Part shown: positions 52,437 to 60,736 of the stretch, one piece after another
Layout of the letters: every line of letters begins with the position of its first letter
Numbering within the stretch: position 1 is the stretch's first letter
Program-made: the position numbers and the translations under genes
The notes under the pieces: generated by a model
What the model was told of the DNA's origin: nothing
Database searches by the model: none
What the model saw: only the letters and a program-made list of their open reading frames with translations
DNA from: an uncultured Clostridia bacterium
GTDB lineage: Bacteria > Bacillota > Clostridia > Christensenellales > UBA3700
NCBI GenBank assembly: GCA_937880755.1
Contig: CALGRX010000017.1
Span: 186,001-250,000, forward strand
DNA: 64,000 nt
Direction: 5' to 3'

Positions 52437-52882
52437 TAGATAGAAAACAACTAGCTTACGATTATTTCAAGCAAGGCTACAACTGCGCCCAATCGGTAGT
52501 TGCAAGCTTTGAAGACGTTTTGCCGCTCGACAAGGACACGCTTTTGCAAGTGTCCGTTGCCTTTGGCGGAGGTTTTGGCAGAACGCGCAACCTATGCGGT
52601 GCAGTGAGCGCTATGGGCATCGTTGCAGGTCTGCTGCACGCCGATCAAGAGGAGATTGCCAAGAACAAAGGCGACGTATACAAAATCGTTCAAATGCTCG
52701 ACCAAGAGTTTAAGGAACGCAACGGTAGCGACAACTGCGCTATGCTACTCAAAGACGTCAAAAACCTCACGGAGGGCTACGTTCCGCAAGTGAGAGATGA
52801 AGAATATTACGCCGTCAGACCTTGCATAAAATTCGTTTTTGATAGCGTGGATATAATCGAAAAGACTTTGCTAAACCAATAA
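52433..52882 (+). CDS. C_GCAxxG_C_C-family redox protein
   Basis: 149 residues. Family pattern with spaced cysteines: GYNCAQSV (about 16-23), FGGGFGRTRNLCGAVSAMG (about 44-62), DNCAMLL (about 102-108) and RPCIKFV near the C-terminus. Members occur with iron-sulfur and redox enzymes in anaerobes; no activity is established. Here it is coupled by an ATGA overlap to pflA, so it may serve PFL activation, protection or electron supply (inference). Followed by a terminator. Confidence 0.88.
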   Translation: MIDRKQLAYDYFKQGYNCAQSVVASFEDVLPLDKDTLLQVSVAFGGGFGRTRNLCGAVSAMGIVAGLLHADQEEIAKNKGDVYKIVQMLDQEFKERNGSDNCAMLLKDVKNLTEGYVPQVRDEEYYAVRPCIKFVFDSVDIIEKTLLNQ

Positions 52883-52915
52883 CTTAATAGTTTGACGATA
52901 CATAGACAATCATTG

Positions 52916-52950
52916 AGATTGCGACGAAGTCCGTCGCAATCTTTGTTTTG
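52916..52950 (+). terminator. Terminator of the pfl operon
   Basis: AGATTGCGACG/CGTCGCAATCT 11-bp stem with TTTGTTTTG tail. Confidence 0.88.
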
Positions 52951-53480
52951 CCTAATATATCGTCGTCAAGCAAATATACTATTAGATAGCGAAACCTCTA
53001 ATAAATCAATACAGGTTGCCCAAATTACCTTTTTTGCATAGTTTTTTTGTATAGACGTATTGGCATAGTCTAAGTGGGAAAAAGGTTATTGACTGTTTGG
53101 ACAAAACTGCTTATTAGCATTTGAGCTATGCTTTAGTTATATTGAGTATTGGATAAATATGCAATATTTTGCATATTTATCCACATTATTATCTAGCTTA
53201 TTCGCTACGATATTTGCACCTTGACAACTTAATATTTTTACTGATTTGATTACATTTTCTAAGACTATGCGAGGTGTCGTTGCTGTGTTTTGTCATTGGT
53301 TGGAGCGAAAATAATAATTATGTCATTCCGAGAGCAGTTACGTTCGTGTCAATCTCATACAACTATTCTCATCTTGCACCTATGCACTTTGCAATATGCT
53401 CCAATAAAGGATAATCTTATAATGATTGCATTTTATTATAATATTTCTTATTATGCACACGCGTTTTTGTAATAACTTTG
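52951..53480. other. Non-coding gap upstream of the beta-galactosidase gene
   Basis: AT-rich; no ORF, tRNA or operon is supported. One fragment of the R2 repeat (tgtcattccgagagcagtt..gtcaatctcat, about 53319-53360) is present. A perfect palindromic stretch tatgcaatattttgcata (about 53158-53175) near the middle might be a protein-binding site. Confidence 0.5.
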
Positions 53481-53509
53481 TTGCAAAAACGATATTATAA
53501 TGTTATAAT
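53481..53509 (+). promoter_or_regulatory. Promoter of the beta-galactosidase gene
   Basis: TTGCAA, 17-base spacer, consensus TATAAT, 26 bases before the ATG at 53535. Confidence 0.7.
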
Positions 53510-53534
53510 ATGTGTTAGAGGTTTCGAGAGTAAT

Positions 53535-56500
53535 ATGAGATATTTTTTTCAACACGACAACTACAACGATTTTGACTGTATACAGCGCAATAGGTTGCAG
53601 TCACGCGCATATTTCGTGCCTTTTGCCTCGTTAGACGAGTGCAAATCTTGCGAGTCTTATCTTGACGAGAGGTATTCTTCCAAGATGATCACTATGCTCA
53701 ACGGCAAGTGGGACTTCAAATATTTTGCTAAGTTAGACGATATGCCTAGTAGCGTTGATACTTACGACTATCCGTTCGACTCTATCAAAGTTCCGGCTTG
53801 TTGGCAGTTTTCGGGTTACGAACAACCCTTTTACGTCAACACTCGCTATCAATTCGATTGCAATCCTCCTTACGTGCCTGCTAGCGAGGGAGTTATGGGG
53901 CTCAACACTCCTATCAACGCGTCCGCGCCCGTCAAGGTTTACAACAGCGTAGGGCTATATCGCAAGCAGTTCCGTATGGTGAGGTCGGCAAGACATATTC
54001 TCACTTTTTTGGGTGTTGCTTCGGCCATTCAAGTATACGTCAACGGCAGGTTTGTAGGTTACAGCGAGGGTTCGCACAACACCGCCGAATTTGACATCAC
54101 GGACGAAGTTATCGACGGACCTAACGAGATAGTTGCTATCGTGTACAAGTGGTGCAACGGCACTTACCTCGAGTGTCAGGATATGTTCCGCAACAACGGC
54201 ATATTCCGTGACGTATATATCACCAATTATGACAAAAACTATATCTACGACTTTGGCGTCAAGACCAAAAAGCTTGACCTCGGCAACTGGCTGATTGAGG
54301 TGGAATGCAAGGGCAATGTCGAAGAAAAAGCCGAGATATATTACGAGCTTTACGACGGCAACAGACTTATTCATCGCAATCAAGGCGACAAGACTATGCT
54401 CGGCGTCAACAACGCCAAGATTTGGTCGGCGGAAAAGCCTTATCTATACACGCTATATATTTATATCAAGAAAGGCACCAAGAGCGTATTTGCTCTAAGA
54501 CAAGAGATAGGTCTTAGAGAAATCAACGTGTCGGGTAGCGTCTTCTACTTCAACGACAAGCCTATCAAAATCAAGGGCGTCAACCACCACGATACCAATC
54601 CTAAGACGGGCTGGGTAATGAGTGTGGACAACTATTTGACAGACCTCACTTTGATGAAACATCTCAACGTCAACGCAATAAGGACGTCGCACTATCCGCC
54701 CGATCCTATTATGCTCAAAATGGCCAATTATCTTGGTTTTTACGTCATAGACGAGGCGGATATAGAGACTCACGGCACTTATGCCACCAACTTACCGAGA
54801 CCTAATCGCATCAGTAACAACCTCAAGTGGAAGGAGCATTTTTGGGATAGAGTCTACTCTATGTATATGCGCGACCGCAACAACGCGTGCGTTACTATGT
54901 GGTCGCTAGGCAACGAGGCGGGCGGATACAAGTGTCAGGACTATTGCTACGACAATCTTAAGCAAATCGACTCGTCAGTGCCTATTCATTACGAGGGCGT
55001 ATGTAGGACGAGAAGGTGGGCTTACGACGTAGTGTCGGAGATGTACACTTCTACTTACAAATGTGAAAAGTACGTGGAAGGCAAGCTTCCTAAGAAGTAC
55101 TATCGCGCGCCGTTTTTCTTGTGCGAGTACGCGCACGCAATGGGCGTAGGCCCCGGCGGGCTAGAGAAGTATTGGGAAATCTTCTATAAGTCGCCTAACG
55201 CAATGGGAGGCTGTATTTGGGAATGGGCTGACCACGCCGTAATGCGCGAGGACGGCACTTATACCTACGGCGGAGACCACGGCGAGTATGTGCACGACGG
55301 CAATTTTTGCGTAGACGGTTTGGTTTATCCCGATAGAGAGCTATCTACGGGAGCATACGAAATGCAGTCGGTTTATAGACCTATCAGGGCTAGTTACGTG
55401 TCCAACAATCGTTATATCCTCACCAACACCAACTACTTTGCCGACTCGTCCAATCTCGATATAAGTTGGGAATATTTATGCAACGGCGAAGTGCTTGCCA
55501 AGGGCAAGATAGACGGCATTATTCCACCTGTATCCGACTACGTAGTTACGCTCAAGCACCCTGCAATCGATACCACCAAGGATTGCTTCATCAACTTTAT
55601 CTACGTAAGTAAAGACAGTGGCAAGCAAGTGGCTAAAGAACAACTCATCTTGTGTCAATTTTTATCGCAAGGAGTGGAGAGATCTAGAGGCGAAGTTGCC
55701 TGCATAGAAGAGAACGGCTTGTTTAAGGTTATGTTCAACAACGGCAAAGTCGTCATTGACAGAGCCAACGGCAGACTCATCAGCTACGTCGTCAACGACA
55801 AAGAATATATGTTGTCAGGGGCGCACACGGCAGGACTCTATCCGAGCGTGTACAGACCGCTTATCGACAACTATATCAACGTGGGTAAGATATGGCATAG
55901 ACAAGGACTCGATACGGCAGAGTTTGAACTTAGAAGCTTTGACAGCAAAAAGTTGGTGGGCAAGGTAGAGATTTATCTAGAATTCGAATTGCAAATCAAG
56001 GGCAAAGTCAAGATGATAGTCACCAATACCTATACCGTATACGGCAACGGACATATCGACGTGTATACGAAGTTGGAGAGAGCAAGGGGATACGATTTGC
56101 CTAAATTCGGCTTGACCTTGGAGATACCTAAAGAGTTTTGCAACGTAAGGTATTACGGTAGTGGCGACAAAGAAAACTACAGCGACTTCAACGAGCATTC
56201 TTCAATTGGCATATACGAGAGCAAGGTCGACAAAATGTACGAGCCTTATATAAGACCGCAAGACAGTGGCAATAGGGGAGATACGAGGTGGTTTGAGGTT
56301 ACCAATGACGATGGCGAAGGTATCGTCTTTGAGGCGATTGGCAAGCCGTTCAACTTCTCTACGTTACCGTTTGACGACAAAGTAGTGGCTGAGGCAAAGC
56401 ACAGACAAGAGTTGACCCATCAAGACAAGACCGTCGTCAAGGTAGACGGTTTCGTCAGAGGCGTGGGTAGTAATAGTTGTGGTGAAGATACCAGATACGA

Positions 56501-56570
56501 GCATAGACACACTTCGACCGCGCCTATAGAATATTCCTTTAAGATTTTTGCTAAGTCTTGCGTAAAATAA
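53535..56570 (+). CDS. lacZ: Glycoside hydrolase family 2 beta-galactosidase (LacZ type)
   Basis: 1011 residues, the length of classic LacZ: N-terminal jelly-roll sugar-binding domain (VPACWQFSGYEQPFYVN), Ig-like domains, TIM-barrel core, and C-terminal small-chain domain. Core motifs are intact: GVNHHDTNP, NAIRTSHYPPDP, DEADIETHG, the acid/base Glu in WSLGNEAG, and the nucleophile Glu in FFLCEYAHAMG. Cytoplasmic, no signal. Start at 53535 rather than 53478, which would overlap the promoter. No lactose permease or regulator is adjacent; the GPH symporter at 0.8 kb is the only candidate transporter in the window besides the PTS EIIC. Confidence 0.95.
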   Translation: MRYFFQHDNYNDFDCIQRNRLQSRAYFVPFASLDECKSCESYLDERYSSKMITMLNGKWDFKYFAKLDDMPSSVDTYDYPFDSIKVPACWQFSGYEQPFYVNTRYQFDCNPPYVPASEGVMGLNTPINASAPVKVYNSVGLYRKQFRMVRSARHILTFLGVASAIQVYVNGRFVGYSEGSHNTAEFDITDEVIDGPNEIVAIVYKWCNGTYLECQDMFRNNGIFRDVYITNYDKNYIYDFGVKTKKLDLGNWLIEVECKGNVEEKAEIYYELYDGNRLIHRNQGDKTMLGVNNAKIWSAEKPYLYTLYIYIKKGTKSVFALRQEIGLREINVSGSVFYFNDKPIKIKGVNHHDTNPKTGWVMSVDNYLTDLTLMKHLNVNAIRTSHYPPDPIMLKMANYLGFYVIDEADIETHGTYATNLPRPNRISNNLKWKEHFWDRVYSMYMRDRNNACVTMWSLGNEAGGYKCQDYCYDNLKQIDSSVPIHYEGVCRTRRWAYDVVSEMYTSTYKCEKYVEGKLPKKYYRAPFFLCEYAHAMGVGPGGLEKYWEIFYKSPNAMGGCIWEWADHAVMREDGTYTYGGDHGEYVHDGNFCVDGLVYPDRELSTGAYEMQSVYRPIRASYVSNNRYILTNTNYFADSSNLDISWEYLCNGEVLAKGKIDGIIPPVSDYVVTLKHPAIDTTKDCFINFIYVSKDSGKQVAKEQLILCQFLSQGVERSRGEVACIEENGLFKVMFNNGKVVIDRANGRLISYVVNDKEYMLSGAHTAGLYPSVYRPLIDNYINVGKIWHRQGLDTAEFELRSFDSKKLVGKVEIYLEFELQIKGKVKMIVTNTYTVYGNGHIDVYTKLERARGYDLPKFGLTLEIPKEFCNVRYYGSGDKENYSDFNEHSSIGIYESKVDKMYEPYIRPQDSGNRGDTRWFEVTNDDGEGIVFEAIGKPFNFSTLPFDDKVVAEAKHRQELTHQDKTVVKVDGFVRGVGSNSCGEDTRYEHRHTSTAPIEYSFKIFAKSCVK

Positions 56571-56800
56571 AGCATATAATATACCGCCACAATAGCAAAC
56601 GTTGCCCGCAATATCAGGGATGACGAGAAGATGGAATACGTTGGATGCACGTCATAAAATCGCTGCGATTGAATAAAAATATACAAAATAAATAAAGATA
56701 TAAAAATAAAATATTTATTAGAAAATTTTTATAATATTATTGTATTTTATATTTTTATATGATATATTATAATAAACGAATACTTATTTGGAGGAGTATT

Positions 56801-57022
56801 ATGGCAGAATTTACATACGAAGTTATCACCAATTTTGGACAATTGTCTGAGTCTAGCAAAGGCTGGAAGAAGGAAGTTAAGCTCATCAGCTGGAACGGCA
56901 AAGAGGCTAAGTACGATATCAGAGAGTGGTCCCCTGAGAACGATAAAATGGGTAAAGGTGTAACTTTGAGTGCCGAAGAAATGAAAGCGCTTAAAGATTT
57001 GCTCAACAAAATGGACCTGTAA
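56801..57022 (+). CDS. YdbC/PC4-family protein
   Basis: 73 residues: FTYEVITNFGQLSESSKGWKKEVKLISWNGKEAKYDIREWSP is the YdbC pattern, a Firmicutes relative of the eukaryotic coactivator PC4 that binds single-stranded nucleic acid as a dimer. The ATG at 56801 follows GGAGGAG. Single gene with its own terminator. Its role is probably in single-stranded DNA or RNA handling. Confidence 0.88.
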   Translation: MAEFTYEVITNFGQLSESSKGWKKEVKLISWNGKEAKYDIREWSPENDKMGKGVTLSAEEMKALKDLLNKMDL

Positions 57023-57049
57023 TAATATAGTCTTCTTCGATTGTGTTAG

Positions 57050-57098
57050 GCACACCAAAGCTTGTTGCGATAGTGCAAGTTTTGGTGTGCTCTTTTTT
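57050..57098 (+). terminator. Terminator of the YdbC gene
   Basis: GCACACCAAA...TTTGGTGTGC long stem, inner CTTG/CAAG, followed by TCTTTTTT. Confidence 0.9.
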
Positions 57099-57099
57099 G

Positions 57100-57410
57100 A
57101 CTGTGTATATGCGTCGCAATACGTCGTCGAACTTCCGTTTGCGTTGCGGTCATATACGCCCATGTATGCTCCCTTATACAAAACTTCGTTTCCTTGTCTT
57201 GCTCGCATCTACGCAGTCAAATGGGGGATAAGCGGATATGCGTCGTAATACTATTTGTCATTGCGGTGGAGCGAAGCATAACTTGGCAATCTCATCTATT
57301 TAGGCATAGGCGTACATATCGCAAAACAAAAACCTTCCTTAGCACAAAGGAGGCTTCAAACGGATGAGATTGCCACGGTTGCGTTTCGTTCTACTGCAAG
57401 ACAAGCTTTT
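57100..57410. repeat. R1/R2 repeats upstream of the PTS gene
   Basis: An R1 copy (57102-57225, gtgtatatgcgtcgcaatac..ctcgcatctacgcag) is followed by the start of a second (gcggatatgcgtcgtaatac) and an R2-type tgtcattgcggtgg..ggcaatctcat segment. No coding sequence. Confidence 0.7.
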
Positions 57411-57501
57411 GCTATAAGAATGGAAAAGCTGAAGTCTACTATTAGCAAAACGTATTTGCATATACGTCCAACTTATATTGTCTACACCTGCGCGCATATA
57501 A

Positions 57502-57530
57502 TTGACAAGGCGGGGGAGTTTATTTATAAT
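57502..57530 (+). promoter_or_regulatory. Promoter of the PTS EIIC gene
   Basis: Full consensus TTGACA, 17-base spacer, TATAAT. Confidence 0.8.
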
Positions 57531-57560
57531 ATAAAAAGTATAAAATTTGGGAGGACGACT

Positions 57561-58799
57561 ATGGACGAGAGTCAAAACAAGTCAATTGTTGACAAGAGTA
57601 TTCAACAACCTGCCCAAGTGGAAGTAGTAGATTCAATCCCACAACAACCAACGCCTAAGCAAGAAAATAAGGCGTGGACAACAGTCAAGAGGCTGAGCAA
57701 GAGATGGTTTATCGACGCATTCAGCGGTATGGCGCAAGGCTTATTCGTCACGCTGATTGCGGGTACGATTTTTACCCAGATAGGCAAGCTGATAGGCGTA
57801 GATAAGGGCGTAGGCGCATTGATGGTGCTTATCGGCTCTATGGCTAGCACGATGATGGGCGCGGGTATAGGCGTAGGCATCGCCAGATACCTCAAAGCTC
57901 CTAACCTAGTTATGTTTGCGTGTGCTGCCGCAGGCTTCATAGGCGCGTTTTTGCCCGACGCGGCTTACAAAATCGCAATCAGCGAACAAGGTTTTTCGCT
58001 TATGGCTTTGGCGCAGTCGTTGACTGCTATCAAATTGGGCGCTCCCGGCAATCCTATCGGTGCGTACGTAGCAACGTTGTTTGCCTTAGAAATAGTTTCG
58101 TTGTACGCGGGCAAGACCAAACTCGACATATTGTTGGTGCCACTAGGCGTGCTTGCGCTTGCTTTCGTGACGACCTTCGTTGCAATTCCTGCGATATGGC
58201 TTATTGCTATGATAGGCAAGTTTGTCGAAGTGTCCACGGGCGCAGTACCTTTCTTGATGGGTATAGTTATCGCCGTAGTAATGGGCGTACTGCTCACGAT
58301 GCCTACGTCGAGCGCGGCTATATGGATAGCGTTGGCAGCGGGCAACACTTCCGACACTATGCTTCTTGCGGGCGGTGCGGCGGTAGTCGGTTGCGCTTGC
58401 CAAATGGTGGGCTTTGCCGTAGCAAGCTATAGAGAAAACAAGGTTTCGGGGCTCATAGCGCAAGGACTCGGCACGTCTATGCTCCAAATACCTAACATAA
58501 TGCGCAATCCTAAGACCTTTATTCCGCCGATAGTTGCCAGCGCGATATGCGGACCTATGGCGACGTGCCTGTTCCAGCTTAGATGCAACGCCAGCGGCGG
58601 TGGCATGGGTACGAGCGGACTAGTGGGCGTATTCGGTGTGATAGAGGCAAGTTCGGGCGCAATAGCAACGTGGAAAATGTGGCTGGGTATCGTCCTGCTT
58701 ATGTTCGTTTTGCCGGCTCTCATCAGTTGGGGGGTAAGCGAATTGCTACGCAAGGTAGGCTGGATAAAGGACGGCGACATGAAGTTGCAACTGCAATGA
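57561..58799 (+). CDS. PTS-type EIIC-like sugar transporter (PTS_EIIC_2)
   Basis: 412 residues: about 50 cytosolic residues, then about 9-10 membrane helices rich in Gly/Ala. Segments such as FSGMAQGLFVTLIAGTIFTQIGKLIG and LRCNASGGGMGTSGLVG match the EIIC_2 family found in Firmicutes, not the classical Glc/Fru groups. No EIIA or EIIB gene and no sugar enzyme lie next to it. Whether it works with the PTS or as an independent permease is open. Start at 57561, where GGGAGGA is upstream; the earlier in-frame ATG at 57420 precedes the promoter. Confidence 0.82.
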   Translation: MDESQNKSIVDKSIQQPAQVEVVDSIPQQPTPKQENKAWTTVKRLSKRWFIDAFSGMAQGLFVTLIAGTIFTQIGKLIGVDKGVGALMVLIGSMASTMMGAGIGVGIARYLKAPNLVMFACAAAGFIGAFLPDAAYKIAISEQGFSLMALAQSLTAIKLGAPGNPIGAYVATLFALEIVSLYAGKTKLDILLVPLGVLALAFVTTFVAIPAIWLIAMIGKFVEVSTGAVPFLMGIVIAVVMGVLLTMPTSSAAIWIALAAGNTSDTMLLAGGAAVVGCACQMVGFAVASYRENKVSGLIAQGLGTSMLQIPNIMRNPKTFIPPIVASAICGPMATCLFQLRCNASGGGMGTSGLVGVFGVIEASSGAIATWKMWLGIVLLMFVLPALISWGVSELLRKVGWIKDGDMKLQLQ

Positions 58800-58845
58800 T
58801 ACGCATACTAAATGCTAATCAAGTCGTTTTAGACGACAAAAACTC

Positions 58846-58872
58846 TTTAAGTGGCACGACCTGCCACTTAAA
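58846..58872. promoter_or_regulatory. Perfect palindrome upstream of pepF
   Basis: TTTAAGTGGCA/TGCCACTTAAA, 11-bp perfect arms with a 5-base spacer, nine bases before the GGAGG of the peptidase gene. No T-run follows, so an operator or leader stem is likelier than a terminator. Confidence 0.55.
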
Positions 58873-58890
58873 AAATCTATGGAGGCAGAT

Positions 58891-60675
58891 ATGGAAACAA
58901 AACTCAGAAAAGACGTGGAAGATAAGTTTAAGTGGAAACTTGAGGACATGTACGCCACCGATGAAGAATGGGAAGAATCTTTTGCTAATATGTACGCCAC
59001 CAAGCGCAACCTCGAAAAGTATAGAGGAAAGCTGAATAACGCGGAAGATATACTTGCATTATTGCAAGAGAACGCCGAGTACGACTGTGAAATATCCAAG
59101 CTCTACGTCTATGCACGCATGCGCAAAGACCAAGAAGTCAGCGTCACCAAATATCAAGAGATGACCGACAAGATTGACAATCTGGCGGTAGAGTTGGGCT
59201 CGATATATTCTTTCGTCAAGGTAGAGTTGTCCGCCAATAGCAAAGAGTTTTTGGAGGACTTGTCCACTCGTCCCGAGTTTGCCGACTTTGACTACGAGCT
59301 CAAAGAGATTGCTAGGTTCAAGGAAAGAACGCTAAGCGACGGCGAAGAAAAATTGCTGGCTGAGGTCAAAAGCTTTTCGGGATTGTTTCACGACGCCTTT
59401 GAGATGTTCGACAACGCCGATATCAAGTTCGAGCCATTCGTTGACAGCGAGGGCAATACCGTAAAATTGTCTCACGGCTTGTACGGCGTATATCTGCAAT
59501 CCGACGACAGAGAGGATAGACGCAAGGCGTTTGAGAGTATGTTCGGCGCATACAAGAGCATGATAAACACCGTGGCGACGCTGTATAGCGGTAACGTAAA
59601 GAAAAACAACTTCTTTGCCAAGGTGCGTAAGTATGACGGCGCTTTGCAGATGGCTATGGACGGCGAGAACGTTACGCCTACCGTGTACAAAAAGTTGGTT
59701 GAGTGTATCGACGAAGCCTTACCTTTGTTGCACGACTATATGGAATATCGCCGTCAAAAGCTCGGCTACGAGCAGCTGCATATGTACGATTTGCATACCG
59801 CAATATTCGAGTGCAATATAGACAATACCGATTACGACGAGGCAAAGAAAATCGTCAAAGAGGGGTTGAAGCCTTTGGGGGAAGAGTACGCTCGTCTTTT
59901 GGATACTGCCTTTGAGCAAGGTTGGATAGACGTGTACGAGAATAAGGGCAAGAGGAGCGGTGCTTACAGCTGGGGTAGCTACGGCACGCACCCTTACGTC
60001 CTACTCAATTACAACGGCACTATACACGACGTCTTTACCATAGCGCACGAGTTGGGACACGCTATGCACAGTTATTATAGCAATCTCAATCAACCTTACA
60101 GCAAGGCGGGATACGAGATATTCGTAGCCGAGGTGGCATCGACCGTCAACGAAGCGCTACTGCTCAAAAGCCTGCTCAAGACGGCTAAGGGCGTGGATAA
60201 GAAGTATCTCTTGTCCTACTTGTTGGATATGTTCCGCACTACCGTATTTAGACAAACGCAGTTTGCCGAGTTTGAAGCTAAGGCCCACGAAATGGCGCAA
60301 AAGGGCGAGGCTCTCACACCTCAGAGCTTGAGCGATACGTATTATCGACTCAATACAAAGTACTACGGACAAGGAAAGGTCGTCCAAGACGACCTTATCA
60401 GATACGAGTGGGCGAGAATACCGCACTTCTATAGAAGCTTTTACGTCTATAAGTACGCCACGGGACTCATCAGCGCGGTGTGCATAGCAGACGATATTCT
60501 CAACGAGGGACAACGAGCCGTTGACAAGTATAAGAAATTTTTGAGTGCGGGCGGAAGCATGCCACCTGTAGAAATTCTCAAACTTGCGGGCGTAGACCTT
60601 ACTACCGACGAGCCGTATAAAAAGGCTATGAGAGTCTTTGAAGAGACGCTAGTCGAGCTGAAAGCTTGCGATTGA
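58891..60675 (+). CDS. pepF: M3B-family oligoendopeptidase F
   Basis: 594-residue cytosolic zinc peptidase that degrades short peptides. Zinc motif HELGHAMHSYYS (HExxH about residue 385), the downstream Glu ligand in YEIFVAEVASTVNEALL, and the C-terminal IPHFYRSFYVYKYATG typical of PepF. N-terminal helical lid region (1-190). ATG at 58891 chosen because GGAGG is five bases upstream; the ATG at 58879 begins within it. Full-length. Confidence 0.94.
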   Translation: METKLRKDVEDKFKWKLEDMYATDEEWEESFANMYATKRNLEKYRGKLNNAEDILALLQENAEYDCEISKLYVYARMRKDQEVSVTKYQEMTDKIDNLAVELGSIYSFVKVELSANSKEFLEDLSTRPEFADFDYELKEIARFKERTLSDGEEKLLAEVKSFSGLFHDAFEMFDNADIKFEPFVDSEGNTVKLSHGLYGVYLQSDDREDRRKAFESMFGAYKSMINTVATLYSGNVKKNNFFAKVRKYDGALQMAMDGENVTPTVYKKLVECIDEALPLLHDYMEYRRQKLGYEQLHMYDLHTAIFECNIDNTDYDEAKKIVKEGLKPLGEEYARLLDTAFEQGWIDVYENKGKRSGAYSWGSYGTHPYVLLNYNGTIHDVFTIAHELGHAMHSYYSNLNQPYSKAGYEIFVAEVASTVNEALLLKSLLKTAKGVDKKYLLSYLLDMFRTTVFRQTQFAEFEAKAHEMAQKGEALTPQSLSDTYYRLNTKYYGQGKVVQDDLIRYEWARIPHFYRSFYVYKYATGLISAVCIADDILNEGQRAVDKYKKFLSAGGSMPPVEILKLAGVDLTTDEPYKKAMRVFEETLVELKACD

Positions 60676-60690
60676 AAATATAATTTTGTA

Positions 60691-60719
60691 TTGACGGCAG
60701 AGAGATAAAACTATATAAT
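60691..60719 (+). promoter_or_regulatory. Promoter of dnaB
   Basis: TTGACG, 17-base spacer, consensus TATAAT, 17 bases before the ATG. Confidence 0.75.
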
Positions 60720-60736
60720 TATATGGCGAGGATATT

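Noticed and set aside
40074..57410. CRISPR array
   Set aside because: Repeats are long, few, irregularly placed and separated by genes; there is no regular spacer pattern and no cas gene.
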